DNA from: Alphaproteobacteria bacterium | GTDB lineage: Bacteria; Pseudomonadota; Alphaproteobacteria; UBA9219 | Assembly: GCA_028865155.1 (NCBI GenBank) | Contig: JAGWKW010000046.1 | Coordinates: 1 to 9,380 of the forward strand | Length of the DNA stretch: 9,380 nt | Direction of reading: 5' to 3' | In this document: positions 1 to 7,319 of the stretch, piece after piece | Layout of the letters: each line of letters opens with the position of its first letter | Position numbering within the stretch: the first letter of the stretch is position 1 | The notes under the pieces: generated by a model | The model's database searches: none | The model's input: only the letters and a program-made list of their open reading frames with translations | What the model was told of the DNA's origin: nothing | Program-made: the position numbers and the translations under genes

Positions 1-644
1 AAAGCCTGCGCCGCCTGTATGGCGAGGAATTCAAAAAACGCCTCGACGATGCGTTCGGCTGGAAGCCAAAAAATGCAGCCTATGGAAAGAACGACCGGGG
101 CGGCTGGAAAAACCGCGCCGCGCAAACGCCCGTTCCTTTCGTCAACCGCGCCCGTCCGCAGTCCAAACGGCGGCAGATGGAAAAAATCCTGCTTGCGCTC
201 ATGATCAACCATCCCGAGCTGTTCGACGAATTCGGCGAAAATCTTGCGCATCTGGACTTCGAAACGCCCGAATTCGAAACCATGCGCCGCCGCCTGATCG
301 ATTTGCTGTCCGAATCTTCCCTCGACGCGGTCGAATTGCGGCGCGCATTGGCCGATCCCGGCGAAGACCGCATCGTTTACGAGGATAATAGCGGCGTTCT
401 GGACGAAATTTTGTCGCCCGATACTTATTTGCACGCCAAGGGCGCCCTGCCCGATGCCGCGCCTGAAATCGCGCAACGCACATGGGTTTCGACCTGGCAG
501 CTTCACGAGCATGATTTGCTTCTGTCCGCGCTTGAAGAGGCCAAACGGCGTTATTCCAAAGACCGGAATGATGAAAATTGGCAACAAATCATAATGTTAC
601 AAGCTCAAATTCACCAAACGCAACAGGCTGTTGGCGGCGATTAA
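1..644 (+). CDS. dnaG: DNA primase DnaG, C-terminal part (5' end outside window)
   Basis: DnaG synthesises the RNA primers for replication and docks on the DnaB helicase through its C-terminal domain. Only the last 213 codons are here, read from base 3 without a stop to the TAA at 642-644, so the zinc-binding and TOPRIM catalytic domains lie upstream of the window. The visible start, SLRRLYGEEFKKRLDDAFGW, matches the end of the catalytic region in DnaG proteins. A basic, low-complexity linker follows (about codons 25-58). Then comes the helicase-binding helical domain, starting near QMEKILLALMINHPELFDEF (codons 58-77), and a final helical hairpin rich in Gln and Asn ending AVGGD. An ATG at 177 lies in the same frame but is internal. 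The neighbouring rpoD supports the call, because dnaG-rpoD is a conserved pair in proteobacteria. No intrinsic terminator is visible after the stop. Confidence 0.93.
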   Translation, partial: SLRRLYGEEFKKRLDDAFGWKPKNAAYGKNDRGGWKNRAAQTPVPFVNRARPQSKRRQMEKILLALMINHPELFDEFGENLAHLDFETPEFETMRRRLIDLLSESSLDAVELRRALADPGEDRIVYEDNSGVLDEILSPDTYLHAKGALPDAAPEIAQRTWVSTWQLHEHDLLLSALEEAKRRYSKDRNDENWQQIIMLQAQIHQTQQAVGGD

Positions 645-728
645 AGGTTAAAAATCCGAATCAGGAATGAAATTATCTTGCTTTACGGCCTTCCCCCCTT
701 AAAATTCGCCTCTTCAATGCTTAACTAA

Positions 729-758
729 TTGACAAATCTACCGCGAACCCGCTTTAAC
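729..758 (+). promoter_or_regulatory. candidate sigma-70 promoter of rpoD
   Basis: An exact TTGACA lies at 729-734. After an 18-base spacer comes TTTAAC at 753-758, which matches TATAAT at four of six positions. Transcription would start near 765, giving a leader of about 33 bases before the rpoD ATG at 798. The gap between dnaG and rpoD (645-797) also holds one GAATC site (658-662) and two CCCCCCTT tracts (693-700 and 770-777). I see no terminator hairpin, so read-through from dnaG is also possible. The -35 is strong; the -10 is only fair. Confidence 0.42.
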
Positions 759-797
759 GGCAGGCTACGCCCCCCTTTGTTGTAGAGATTGGAACGC

Positions 798-3161
798 ATG
801 GCGACGACGAAAAAGGCAGCGAAGAAAAAATCGGCTCCAGCCAAAGCCAAAACCGCAAAACCCAAAACCAAAGCCAAACAGGCACCGGCCAAAAAAGCCG
901 CGAAGAAGGCTGCGCCGAAAAAGGCTGTGAAGAAAGCCGTGAAAAAAGCCGCGCCCAAGAAAGAGGCGATCAAGAAACCTACGCCGAAACCCAAGAAGGT
1001 CGTCGCCGCCAAAACGGCCAAGCACGCCGCCCCTGCGGCCGCGAAACCGGCTGCGTCTAAAACCGCAGCGGTGAAAGCACCCGTTGCGAAACCCGCAACC
1101 GCGAAGCCGGAGCCGAAAGCCGCCAAGCCCTCGCTGCTCGAAGCCGATGACGCCAAGAACGACGAAGAAAAAGCCGAAGCGCCGATTATCGACACGGCGG
1201 CGGAAGCGATCAAGAAAATGATCAAGAAAGGCCGCGAGCGCGGCTATGTGACGATCGACGAAATCAACGCCGCGCTGCCGCAGGACAAGATCAATTCCGA
1301 CATGATCGAGGATACGATGGCGGCCCTGTCGGAAATGGGCATCAGCGTCACCGAAGGCGACGAGGACGAAGCGCCGAAGGAAAAGAAAGAAGGCGAGGAC
1401 GGCGAAGAAGAAGAAAGCGGCAACGTCAACGAGGATCTGGGCCGCACCGACGACCCCGTGCGCCTTTACCTGCGCGAAATGGGCACCGTCGAGCTTCTGA
1501 GCCGCGAAGGCGAAATCGCCATCGCCAAGCGCATCGAAGCCGGACGGGAGATGATGATCGGCGGCATTTGCGAGTCGCCGCTGACCATTCAGGCTATCCT
1601 TGGCTGGCACGACGCACTCAACGAAGGCAAGATGTTGCTGCGCGACATTATCGACCTCGAAGCGACCTATGGCGGCGGCCCGTCGAACGACGCCGACATG
1701 CTGGGCGGAGGCGAAAGCGAGAACGAAAACGAGGGCGAGGAAGAAGACGAAACCGCGGAAGGCGAGGAAGGCGGCGACGGCTTCGACGACGAGCAGGAAA
1801 ATCTGTCTTTGTCGATGCTGGAAGAAAAGCTGAAACCGCAGGTGATGGAGACGTTCGGCAAGATCGCCTCGACCTACAACCGCCTTTACAAACTTCAGGC
1901 CGCGCGCATCGCCGCGATGCAAAAGGGCGAGCAGCCTTCGCCGCAGTCGGACAAGAAGTTCGACAAGACCAAGGAAGAGCTGGTCGAACTCGTCCGCACC
2001 GTGCATCTGAACAACAATCGCCTCGAGCAACTGGTGCAGCAGCTATACACGCTGAACCGCCGTCTGGTCGGCATCGAAGGGCGCATCATGCGTCTGGCCT
2101 TCGACAGCGGCGTGGGGCGCGCGGATTTCCTCGCGCGCTATACCGGGCACGAGCTCGACCGCAACTGGCTGCTCGACGTTTTCAACCCGTCGGCCAAACC
2201 CGCAGCCGCGCCCGCAAAGAAACCCGCCAAAGGAAAGGCGGCTTCGGACGAAGGCGAGGCTGCCGTAAAAGCGGTTCCCGCCAACGTCAAGGCCTGGACG
2301 AAATTCGCCGAACGCTTTGAGGGCGAAACCGACCGTCTGCGCGCCGAGATCGCGTCGATCTGCGACGAGGCCGGGCTGCCGCTCGCGGATTTCAAGCGCA
2401 TCGTCATGACCGTGCAGAAGGGCGAACGCGAAAGCAACCGCGCAAAAAAGGAAATGGTCGAAGCCAATTTGCGGCTCGTCATCTCGATCGCCAAGAAATA
2501 CACCAATCGCGGGCTTCAGTTCCTCGACCTGATTCAGGAAGGCAATATCGGCCTGATGAAGGCGGTCGAGAAATTCGAATACCGGCGCGGCTACAAATTT
2601 TCGACCTACGCGACCTGGTGGATCCGGCAGGCGATCACACGCAGCATCGCCGATCAGGCGCGTACGATCCGCATCCCCGTGCATATGATCGAAACCATCA
2701 ACAAGCTGGTGCGCACGTCGCGCCAGATTCTGCACGAAATCGGCCGCGAGCCGACGCCGGAAGAGCTGGCGGAAAAGCTGCATATGCCGCTGGAGAAAAT
2801 CCGCAAGGTGATGAAGATCGCGAAGGAGCCGATCTCCCTCGAAACACCGATCGGCGACGAAGAGGATTCGCATCTCGGCGATTTCATCGAGGACAAAAAC
2901 GCGGTGCAACCGCTTGACAGCGCCATTCAGGGCAATTTGCGCGAAACGACGACCCGCGTTCTGGCGACGCTGACCCCGCGCGAGGAGCGCGTGCTTCGCA
3001 TGCGCTTCGGCATCGGCATGAACACCGACCACACGCTGGAAGAAGTCGGGCAGCAGTTCAGCGTCACGCGCGAACGCATCCGCCAGATCGAGGCGAAAGC
3101 CTTGCGCAAGCTCAAGCACCCGTCGCGGTCGCGGAAATTGCGCAGCTTCCTCGATACCTGA
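798..3161 (+). CDS. rpoD: RNA polymerase housekeeping sigma factor RpoD (sigma-70)
   Basis: RpoD directs RNA polymerase to housekeeping promoters. From the ATG at 798 it is 787 residues, longer than the typical 610-680. In order: a Lys/Ala/Pro tail (2-111); region 1.1 (about 136-184); an acidic linker (about 186-216); region 1.2, starting [11 protein letters not shown] at 219; a non-conserved region with an acidic insert (about 305-336) and an Ala/Lys insert (about 465-495); region 2 from [20 protein letters not shown] at 553, with the -10-melting motif [16 protein letters not shown] around W607; region 3 ([12 protein letters not shown]); and region 4 from about 725, with the -35-binding helix-turn-helix [20 protein letters not shown] at 746. 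Regions 2-4 are near-identical to E. coli RpoD as I recall it, so function is not in doubt. A TTG at 789 is in frame (MERMATTKK), but ATG 798 gives the usual MATTKK start with purine-rich sequence (AGAG 784-787, GGAA 791-794) ahead of it. No clear terminator follows. Confidence 0.97.
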   Translation: MATTKKAAKKKSAPAKAKTAKPKTKAKQAPAKKAAKKAAPKKAVKKAVKKAAPKKEAIKKPTPKPKKVVAAKTAKHAAPAAAKPAASKTAAVKAPVAKPATAKPEPKAAKPSLLEADDAKNDEEKAEAPIIDTAAEAIKKMIKKGRERGYVTIDEINAALPQDKINSDMIEDTMAALSEMGISVTEGDEDEAPKEKKEGEDGEEEESGNVNEDLGRTDDPVRLYLREMGTVELLSREGEIAIAKRIEAGREMMIGGICESPLTIQAILGWHDALNEGKMLLRDIIDLEATYGGGPSNDADMLGGGESENENEGEEEDETAEGEEGGDGFDDEQENLSLSMLEEKLKPQVMETFGKIASTYNRLYKLQAARIAAMQKGEQPSPQSDKKFDKTKEELVELVRTVHLNNNRLEQLVQQLYTLNRRLVGIEGRIMRLAFDSGVGRADFLARYTGHELDRNWLLDVFNPSAKPAAAPAKKPAKGKAASDEGEAAVKAVPANVKAWTKFAERFEGETDRLRAEIASICDEAGLPLADFKRIVMTVQKGERESNRAKKEMVEANLRLVISIAKKYTNRGLQFLDLIQEGNIGLMKAVEKFEYRRGYKFSTYATWWIRQAITRSIADQARTIRIPVHMIETINKLVRTSRQILHEIGREPTPEELAEKLHMPLEKIRKVMKIAKEPISLETPIGDEEDSHLGDFIEDKNAVQPLDSAIQGNLRETTTRVLATLTPREERVLRMRFGIGMNTDHTLEEVGQQFSVTRERIRQIEAKALRKLKHPSRSRKLRSFLDT
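801..1130 (+). repeat. low-complexity Lys/Ala/Pro-rich coding repeat in rpoD
   Basis: Codons 2-111 of rpoD encode a strongly basic tail. About one third of the residues are lysine, and there are only two acidic residues (E56, E105). The centre is a degenerate short repeat of the type [19 protein letters not shown] (residues 32-50). At DNA level it is a purine-rich array of AAG/AAA and GCN codons, prone to slippage. It resembles the tails of histone H1-like bacterial proteins (Hc1, AlgP). The array also creates long open frames on the opposite strand that are artefacts. Confidence 0.8.
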
Positions 3162-3294
3162 AAATTTTACCGCGCGCCGGATACCGTTAGGCCCGCCTGT
3201 AATTTCGGACACCCTATAAGGTTAACGCGCAGCATGCTTGCGGCGAAGAGGCAGATTTGCTTTGATTGGAGAATAACACCCTCGAATAAAAGCG
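3162..3294 (+). promoter_or_regulatory. rpoD to 3295 intergenic region with a possible -10 box
   Basis: This 133-base gap has no convincing terminator for rpoD. TATAAG at 3215-3220 matches the -10 consensus at five of six positions but has no acceptable -35 at 16-18 bases (the sequence there is GC-rich). A second weak pairing is TTGCGG (3238-3243), a 17-base spacer, then TTTGAT (3261-3266). AGCATGCT at 3231-3238 is a perfect palindrome with partly symmetric CGC/GCG flanks. GGAGA at 3268-3272 looks like a ribosome binding site, but it is 22 bases from the next ATG and no start codon lies at the right distance. Confidence 0.25.
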
Positions 3295-3813
3295 ATGAAT
3301 ATGGTCGGTGATGTTTACGCCATGCTGTGCGCCAAGTCAGGCTGCGCCTGTATCCAAAGCGACCCGGTTGGCGGTTTTCTGGACGCGCTGAAATCCAAGA
3401 TCGCGCCATTCGACTACCTAAGATGCTGCGATACGCCGAATGGCGAAATCATTCTGATGAATATCGACGGCAACAACATAATTACGATACGGCAGGTTGT
3501 GCGAGAAACCAGCCTTGCATGGGGTATTATCAATCCTCACGGGCATCTTCTCGGCAAGGAATGGGCTTTCGAACCCATACGGAACCAACTCGCCCCTCTG
3601 CCGCCTGCAATCAGGGAAGGCATTCTGGCGCGAATCGGCATAACGTCCGCCAGACTGATGAGTGAAGAAACTTTTTACCCGTTGGAGACGAAAGCAGCGC
3701 GGCCCTTGATCGCGAAAAGAGAAGCGAATGTCACTTTTCTGGCATGGCCCTTCGCCTGCCGCGAAGATCGGTTCCCAATTCATCCACATCTAAATCTTCC
3801 GCGCCCGAATTGA
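3295..3813 (+). CDS. hypothetical protein, 172 residues, unrecognised
   Basis: I do not recognise this protein. The frame opens after a stop at 3274-3276, so the start is ATG 3295 or ATG 3301. Neither has a good ribosome binding site. The first part has codon third positions rich in G and C, as expected for a real gene here. The middle and end use codons that look unusual for this window (AGA three times, ATA three times, CTA, AGG), and GC is visibly lower than in rpoD, which suggests a fast-evolving or acquired gene. Cysteines cluster at C12, C17, C19, C44 and C45, with one more near the C-terminus. I see no signal peptide or membrane segment. A middle stretch (about 50-110: GEIILMNIDGNN, then LAWGIINPHGHLLGKEWAFE) looks like a folded alternation of strands and helices. 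The tail is Pro/His-rich and ends LPRPN. A metal-binding role for the cysteines would be a guess. Confidence 0.6.
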   Translation: MNMVGDVYAMLCAKSGCACIQSDPVGGFLDALKSKIAPFDYLRCCDTPNGEIILMNIDGNNIITIRQVVRETSLAWGIINPHGHLLGKEWAFEPIRNQLAPLPPAIREGILARIGITSARLMSEETFYPLETKAARPLIAKREANVTFLAWPFACREDRFPIHPHLNLPRPN

Positions 3814-3851
3814 ATCGTTGATTTTCAGCTGATTCGTATGTTCACATCGGA

Positions 3852-3866
3852 TTAATAAAAAATTAA
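3852..3866 (+). promoter_or_regulatory. CtrA-type box (TTAA-N7-TTAA)
   Basis: TTAA at 3852-3855, seven bases (TAAAAAA), then TTAA at 3863-3866 followed by C: an exact match to the consensus of the alphaproteobacterial cell-cycle regulator CtrA. It sits 29 bases before the ATG of the phosphatase-like gene, in an AT-rich patch of an otherwise GC-rich region. No good -10 box lies between it and the start codon. If functional, it may overlap the promoter core and repress, or act from a promoter I cannot define. A TTCACA at 3841-3846 (five of six to TTGACA) is just upstream. Confidence 0.5.
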
Positions 3867-3883
3867 CCGGGCTCCGCCGGGCC

Positions 3884-3889
3884 GAGGGA
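3884..3889 (+). promoter_or_regulatory. ribosome binding site of the phosphatase-like gene
   Basis: GAGGGA is six bases upstream of ATG 3896. It is the best Shine-Dalgarno sequence in the window and fixes the start of that gene. Confidence 0.65.
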
Positions 3890-3895
3890 CGCGCC

Positions 3896-4840
3896 ATGAA
3901 CGAAAAATTCGCCGAATTGGGTACCCCGCGCCGTATTTGGGCCGTTGCCGCCATTCATGGCGATATCGACCGGCTGGTCACGCTGCACGACCATCTTGCC
4001 ATGCGTTTTTCGGTACGCGATCGCCTGGTTTATCTGGGCAATTACCTTGGCGTCGAATCCCGCCACAACGCAGCGGTAATGGACGAAATCCTGGCTTTCC
4101 GCTCGGCACTGATGTGCAAGACGGGCGTCGAACCTTCGGACATCGTGTTTTTACGCGGCCCCGCCGAAGAAGCGTGGCAGCGTTTGCTGCGCCTGCAATT
4201 CGCGCCGTTGCCGCATCAGGCTTTGGAAAAACTTCTGGCGTCCGGCGTCGAGTCTTACCTGCGCCTGTACGGCGTCAGCATTAGCGACACGCGCTCGGTC
4301 GCGCGCGCCGGAAGCCTTGCCATCACGCGCTGGACCAATCATTTGCGCAACTTGCAGCGCAACATGCCGGGGCACGAAAAACTTGCCTGCACGATGCGTC
4401 GCGCCGCCTTCACCAACCCTGTCGCCGACCAAAAGAAGATTTTGTTCGTGCCGGCCAGTTTCGACCCGGCCCGTTCGCTCGACGACCAAGGCGAGTCGCT
4501 GTGGTGGACGGCAGCACCCTTCCGCATCACCGGTCGCGCACAGGTGGCTTTCTCGCGCGTCGTCCGCGGATTCGACAGCGTCAATGGCGGCGCCGACCTC
4601 GATGACGCCGCGGTGACGCTCGACGGCGGTTGCGGGCGCGGTGGGCCGCTTGTGTGCGGCAGCTTCTCCGGCGCGGGCAAGCTGAACGACCTGATCGTGG
4701 TCGGTGGCAAGGGCGCGCTGGAGACCGCGCCTTACGAACGCGAAGCGGCAAATGACTTCCACCACGTTACCGTGGAAGACGGTTCCGCCATCGCGCCGCC
4801 CGCGGCTTCCTACGGGCACGACTATTACGCAAGCGCGTAA
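3896..4840 (+). CDS. PPP-type metallophosphoesterase-like protein, probable pseudophosphatase
   Basis: This 314-residue protein follows the layout of bacterial PPP-family Ser/Thr phosphatases but lacks most of the metal site. The order of motifs is intact: IWAVAAIHGDIDRL (14-27) for the GDxHG motif; LVYLGNYLG (44-52) for GDxxDRG; VFLRGPAEEAW (84-94) for LRGNHE; LFVPASFDPARSLDDQ (183-198) for FVHAGxDPxxPLxxQ; RVVRGFDS (221-228) for VVHGHTP; LDGGCGRGGPL (242-252) for the INIDTGAGxGGxL end motif. The expected ligands are replaced: Asp by A19, Asp by N49, the Asn-His pair by P89-A90, His by P186, His by F226. Only H21 remains. The fold is therefore likely kept and catalysis lost; the reading frame is intact and well translated (GAGGGA six bases upstream), so it is not a decayed pseudogene. 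It lies 73 bases before ftsK in the same direction. A regulatory or binding role is inference. Confidence 0.75.
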   Translation: MNEKFAELGTPRRIWAVAAIHGDIDRLVTLHDHLAMRFSVRDRLVYLGNYLGVESRHNAAVMDEILAFRSALMCKTGVEPSDIVFLRGPAEEAWQRLLRLQFAPLPHQALEKLLASGVESYLRLYGVSISDTRSVARAGSLAITRWTNHLRNLQRNMPGHEKLACTMRRAAFTNPVADQKKILFVPASFDPARSLDDQGESLWWTAAPFRITGRAQVAFSRVVRGFDSVNGGADLDDAAVTLDGGCGRGGPLVCGSFSGAGKLNDLIVVGGKGALETAPYEREAANDFHHVTVEDGSAIAPPAASYGHDYYASA

Positions 4841-4852
4841 AGACGAGTTCGC

Positions 4853-4881
4853 TTGTTCCTACGCTTCTATGGGGTTAGATT
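4853..4881 (+). promoter_or_regulatory. weak candidate promoter of ftsK
   Basis: TTGTTC (4853-4858), a 17-base spacer, then TAGATT (4876-4881), which matches the -10 consensus at four of six positions. The start of transcription would be near 4888, leaving a leader of about 26 bases. The -10 overlaps the first GATTC of the inverted repeat, the arrangement expected of GcrA/CcrM-controlled promoters. The -35 is poor and the call is tentative. Confidence 0.22.
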
Positions 4882-4898
4882 CGTAGTTCGATTCTAAC
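4874..4898. repeat. imperfect inverted repeat with two GATTC sites before ftsK
   Basis: Arms 4874-4883 (GTTAGATTCG) and 4889-4898 (CGATTCTAAC) pair over ten positions with one T-T mismatch around a five-base loop (TAGTT). Each arm contains GATTC (4878-4882 and 4890-4894), the CcrM methylation motif GANTC. It could be an operator, or a weak hairpin ending the upstream transcript; no U-run follows, so I do not call it an intrinsic terminator. It covers much of the 73-base gap between the phosphatase-like gene and ftsK. Confidence 0.5.
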
Positions 4899-4913
4899 TT
4901 TCGTCCCGGTCTT

Positions 4914-7319
4914 ATGCCCCGTCCCCTTGCCCGCTCCCGCAACAGAAAATCCTCGTCCCTGCTTCCACAAGGGCTTCAGGACAGCATTACGCGCTTTTTC
5001 CGCACATTGGCGGGCGGGATCGTCATCGCCATCGCCCTTGCCCTCGCGGCATCCCTGTTCAGCTACGATCCGCGCGACCCGTCATGGAACACCGCGCAGG
5101 TGATGCCGGGCGCGCTGAGCATCCACAATATCTGCAGGATTTACGGCGCTTACGCCGCCGATCTTGTTATGCAGATTTTTGGTTTCGGTGGCTTTTTGCT
5201 CCCGGTCATGGTCGCCGCCTGGGGCTGGCGTATCGCCTCGGAACAGGGGCTCGACCTTTTGGGCCGGCGGCTGCTAGCGGCGTTCAGCGCGATGCTCGCG
5301 CTGGGCATCGCACTCGGCTCGATGGGCGGGGAATTCGGCATCACAGCGGCGCAGAGCGGCGCATTCGGCAAAATCATCGGCGGCGGGCTGGTTTCGCTTC
5401 TGCCGCCGCCATGGGGCGCCATTCTGTTCGCCCCCCTGTTCGGCGTCGTCGCGATCCTGACGCTTTACCTCGCCTGCGCGCTGTCGCTTGAGGAATGGCA
5501 GTGGATCGTGCTGACGCTGCATCAGGGCGTCACATGGGTTGTGCGGCAAATGCGCTATATCGCCCATAAAATGTGGCGGTTGCTACACCGGGAACAAGGC
5601 GATCTCGACGAGGACGAGGAGGAAGAAAAGGAAGAAGAATACGACGAGGAGGAGGAAGAAGAGGAAGATGATGATGATGACGAGGAAGAGCGCGGCTTCT
5701 TTTCCAAACCCGCGCACAAGAAAAAAACCAGGGCCAAGAAGGGGCCGTTGATCAAACGGCCTGCCGCCACGGCGCGTCAGGCGCGGCTGGCGTTGCGTTC
5801 CGATACGGATCAGGATTTGCCGTCGCTCGACCTGCTGCAATGGCCCGACAATGCGCGGCAACAGGCGACCGTGTCCGAGGACGCGCTGGAGAAAAACGCC
5901 AAGCTGCTCGAGACCGTACTCGAGGATTTCGGCGTCAACGGACAGATTACGAAAGTCAGCCCCGGCCCGGTCGTGACTTTGTACGAGCTGGAACCTGCGC
6001 CGGGCACGCGCGCGTCGCGCGTCATTTCTCTGGCCGACGACATCGCGCGCAATATGAGCGCGGCATCGGTTCGCGTCGCGATCGTGCCGGGGCGTAACGT
6101 CATCGGCATCGAATTGCCCAACGCGCGGCGCGAAATGGTTTATCTGCGCGAACTGCTCAGCACTGAAGTATACCAGAACACCAAGGCGGTGCTGCCTCTG
6201 GTTCTGGGCAAGGACATCGCCGGGCACCCGGTCATTGCGGATCTGGCCAAAATGCCGCATCTGCTGGTCGCGGGCACGACGGGTTCGGGCAAATCGGTCG
6301 CGATCAACACGATGATTTTGTCGCTGATCTATCACATGCCGCCGCAGAAATGCCGCTTCATCATGGTCGATCCGAAGATGCTGGAACTGTCGGTCTATGA
6401 CGGGATTCCGCATTTGCTCGCCCCCGTCGTGACGGAGCCGAAAAAGGCGATCATGGCGCTGCGCTGGACGGTGCGCGAGATGGAAGAACGGTACCGCGCC
6501 ATGTCGAAGCTGGGCGTGCGCAATATCGATGGGTACAATGCGCGGCTGCGCGAAGCGGCCAAGCGCGGCGAAGATTTGATGCGCACGGTGCAGACCGGCT
6601 TCGACCGCGAGACCGGCAAGCCGGTTTACGAGGAGCAGCCGCTCGATTTGACCGAACTGCCTTATATCGTCGTCATCGTCGACGAAATGGCCGACCTGAT
6701 GATGGTCGCGGGCAAGGAGATCGAGGCGGCCATTCAAAGGCTGGCGCAGATGGCGCGCGCTGCCGGGATACATATTTTGATGGCGACGCAGCGGCCTTCG
6801 GTCGATGTGATCACCGGCACGATCAAGGCCAATTTCCCGACGCGCATAAGTTTCCAGGTCACATCGAAAATCGACAGCCGTACCATTTTGGGCGAACAAG
6901 GGGCGGAGCAGCTTTTGGGGCAAGGCGATATGCTTTATATGGCTGGTGGCGGGCGCATCACGCGCGTTCACGGCCCCTTCGTGCGCGACGACGAGGTCGA
7001 AGGCATTGTCAAATTCCTGAAGACCCAAGGCGAGCCGGAATATCTCGACGAAGTCACCGAGGATGATGGCAGCGACGAAGGCATGGCGGGCGGGAGTCTG
7101 TTCGGCGGCGGGGGGGCGGGCGACGAGCTTTATGACAAGGCGGTCGACATCGTTTTGCGCGAACGCAAGGCGTCGACCAGTTTCATCCAGAGGCAACTGC
7201 AAATCGGCTACAACAAGGCCGCCAATCTGGTCGAACGCATGGAGCGCGAAGGCCTGATCGGCCCGGCAAGCGCGACCGGCAAGCGCGAGATTTACGGGCG
7301 CGACGCGCGCGATGACTGA
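4914..7319 (+). CDS. ftsK: DNA translocase FtsK
   Basis: FtsK is anchored at the division septum, pumps chromosome ends into the daughter cells and activates XerCD at dif. The 801 residues hold an N-terminal membrane domain with four likely helices (about 33-50, 82-103, 121-137, 165-190); a short charged linker with 27 Asp/Glu in the 30 residues 230-259, followed by a basic patch; the alpha domain (about 315-430); the RecA-like beta motor with Walker A GTTGSGKS (454-461) and Walker B YIVVIVDE (584-591, D590/E591); and the winged-helix gamma domain (about 737-798, [19 protein letters not shown]) that reads KOPS. All key motor residues are present. The length is normal for alphaproteobacterial FtsK; the linker is short beside E. 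coli FtsK. ATG 4914 is the only credible start: a stop (TAG 4884-4886) lies upstream in frame and the next Met is M64. It has no visible Shine-Dalgarno sequence. The 3' end overlaps the next gene. Confidence 0.96.
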   Translation: MPRPLARSRNRKSSSLLPQGLQDSITRFFRTLAGGIVIAIALALAASLFSYDPRDPSWNTAQVMPGALSIHNICRIYGAYAADLVMQIFGFGGFLLPVMVAAWGWRIASEQGLDLLGRRLLAAFSAMLALGIALGSMGGEFGITAAQSGAFGKIIGGGLVSLLPPPWGAILFAPLFGVVAILTLYLACALSLEEWQWIVLTLHQGVTWVVRQMRYIAHKMWRLLHREQGDLDEDEEEEKEEEYDEEEEEEEDDDDDEEERGFFSKPAHKKKTRAKKGPLIKRPAATARQARLALRSDTDQDLPSLDLLQWPDNARQQATVSEDALEKNAKLLETVLEDFGVNGQITKVSPGPVVTLYELEPAPGTRASRVISLADDIARNMSAASVRVAIVPGRNVIGIELPNARREMVYLRELLSTEVYQNTKAVLPLVLGKDIAGHPVIADLAKMPHLLVAGTTGSGKSVAINTMILSLIYHMPPQKCRFIMVDPKMLELSVYDGIPHLLAPVVTEPKKAIMALRWTVREMEERYRAMSKLGVRNIDGYNARLREAAKRGEDLMRTVQTGFDRETGKPVYEEQPLDLTELPYIVVIVDEMADLMMVAGKEIEAAIQRLAQMARAAGIHILMATQRPSVDVITGTIKANFPTRISFQVTSKIDSRTILGEQGAEQLLGQGDMLYMAGGGRITRVHGPFVRDDEVEGIVKFLKTQGEPEYLDEVTEDDGSDEGMAGGSLFGGGGAGDELYDKAVDIVLRERKASTSFIQRQLQIGYNKAANLVERMEREGLIGPASATGKREIYGRDARDD
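5601..5690 (+). repeat. acidic low-complexity tract in ftsK linker
   Basis: Ninety bases of almost pure GAN codons (GAG, GAA, GAT, GAC) encode residues 230-259, with only L231, K239 and Y243 breaking the Asp/Glu run. The top strand is purine-rich with short GAT and GAG/GAA iterations, so the length is likely to vary by slippage between relatives. It takes the place of the Pro/Gln-rich linker known from E. coli FtsK. Confidence 0.75.

Noticed and set aside
1568..2320. 250-codon plus-strand frame inside rpoD
   Set aside because: It is an Arg/Gly/Ala-rich out-of-frame product of the RpoD coding sequence.
765..3212. Long open frames on the minus strand opposite rpoD (765-2030 and 2043-3212)
   Set aside because: They are shadows of a well-supported sigma factor, caused by high-GC codon use and the Lys/Ala repeat; their translations are Phe/Arg/Leu-rich low complexity with no recognisable domain.
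3418..3789. Minus-strand frame opposite the small hypothetical gene
   Set aside because: The plus frame covers the region more fully, starts and ends in plausible gaps, and looks more like a folded protein; the minus translation has no recognisable feature.
4875..4900. tRNA T-arm-like sequence (GTTCGATTC) before ftsK, as a possible tRNA remnant or attachment site
   Set aside because: No acceptor, D-arm or anticodon arm is nearby, and the stem pairing fits the GATTC inverted repeat better than a T-arm.
4841..7319. KOPS (GGGNAGGG) or dif site near ftsK
   Set aside because: I found no matching octamer or dif-like 28-mer; FtsK genes need not lie near their target sites.
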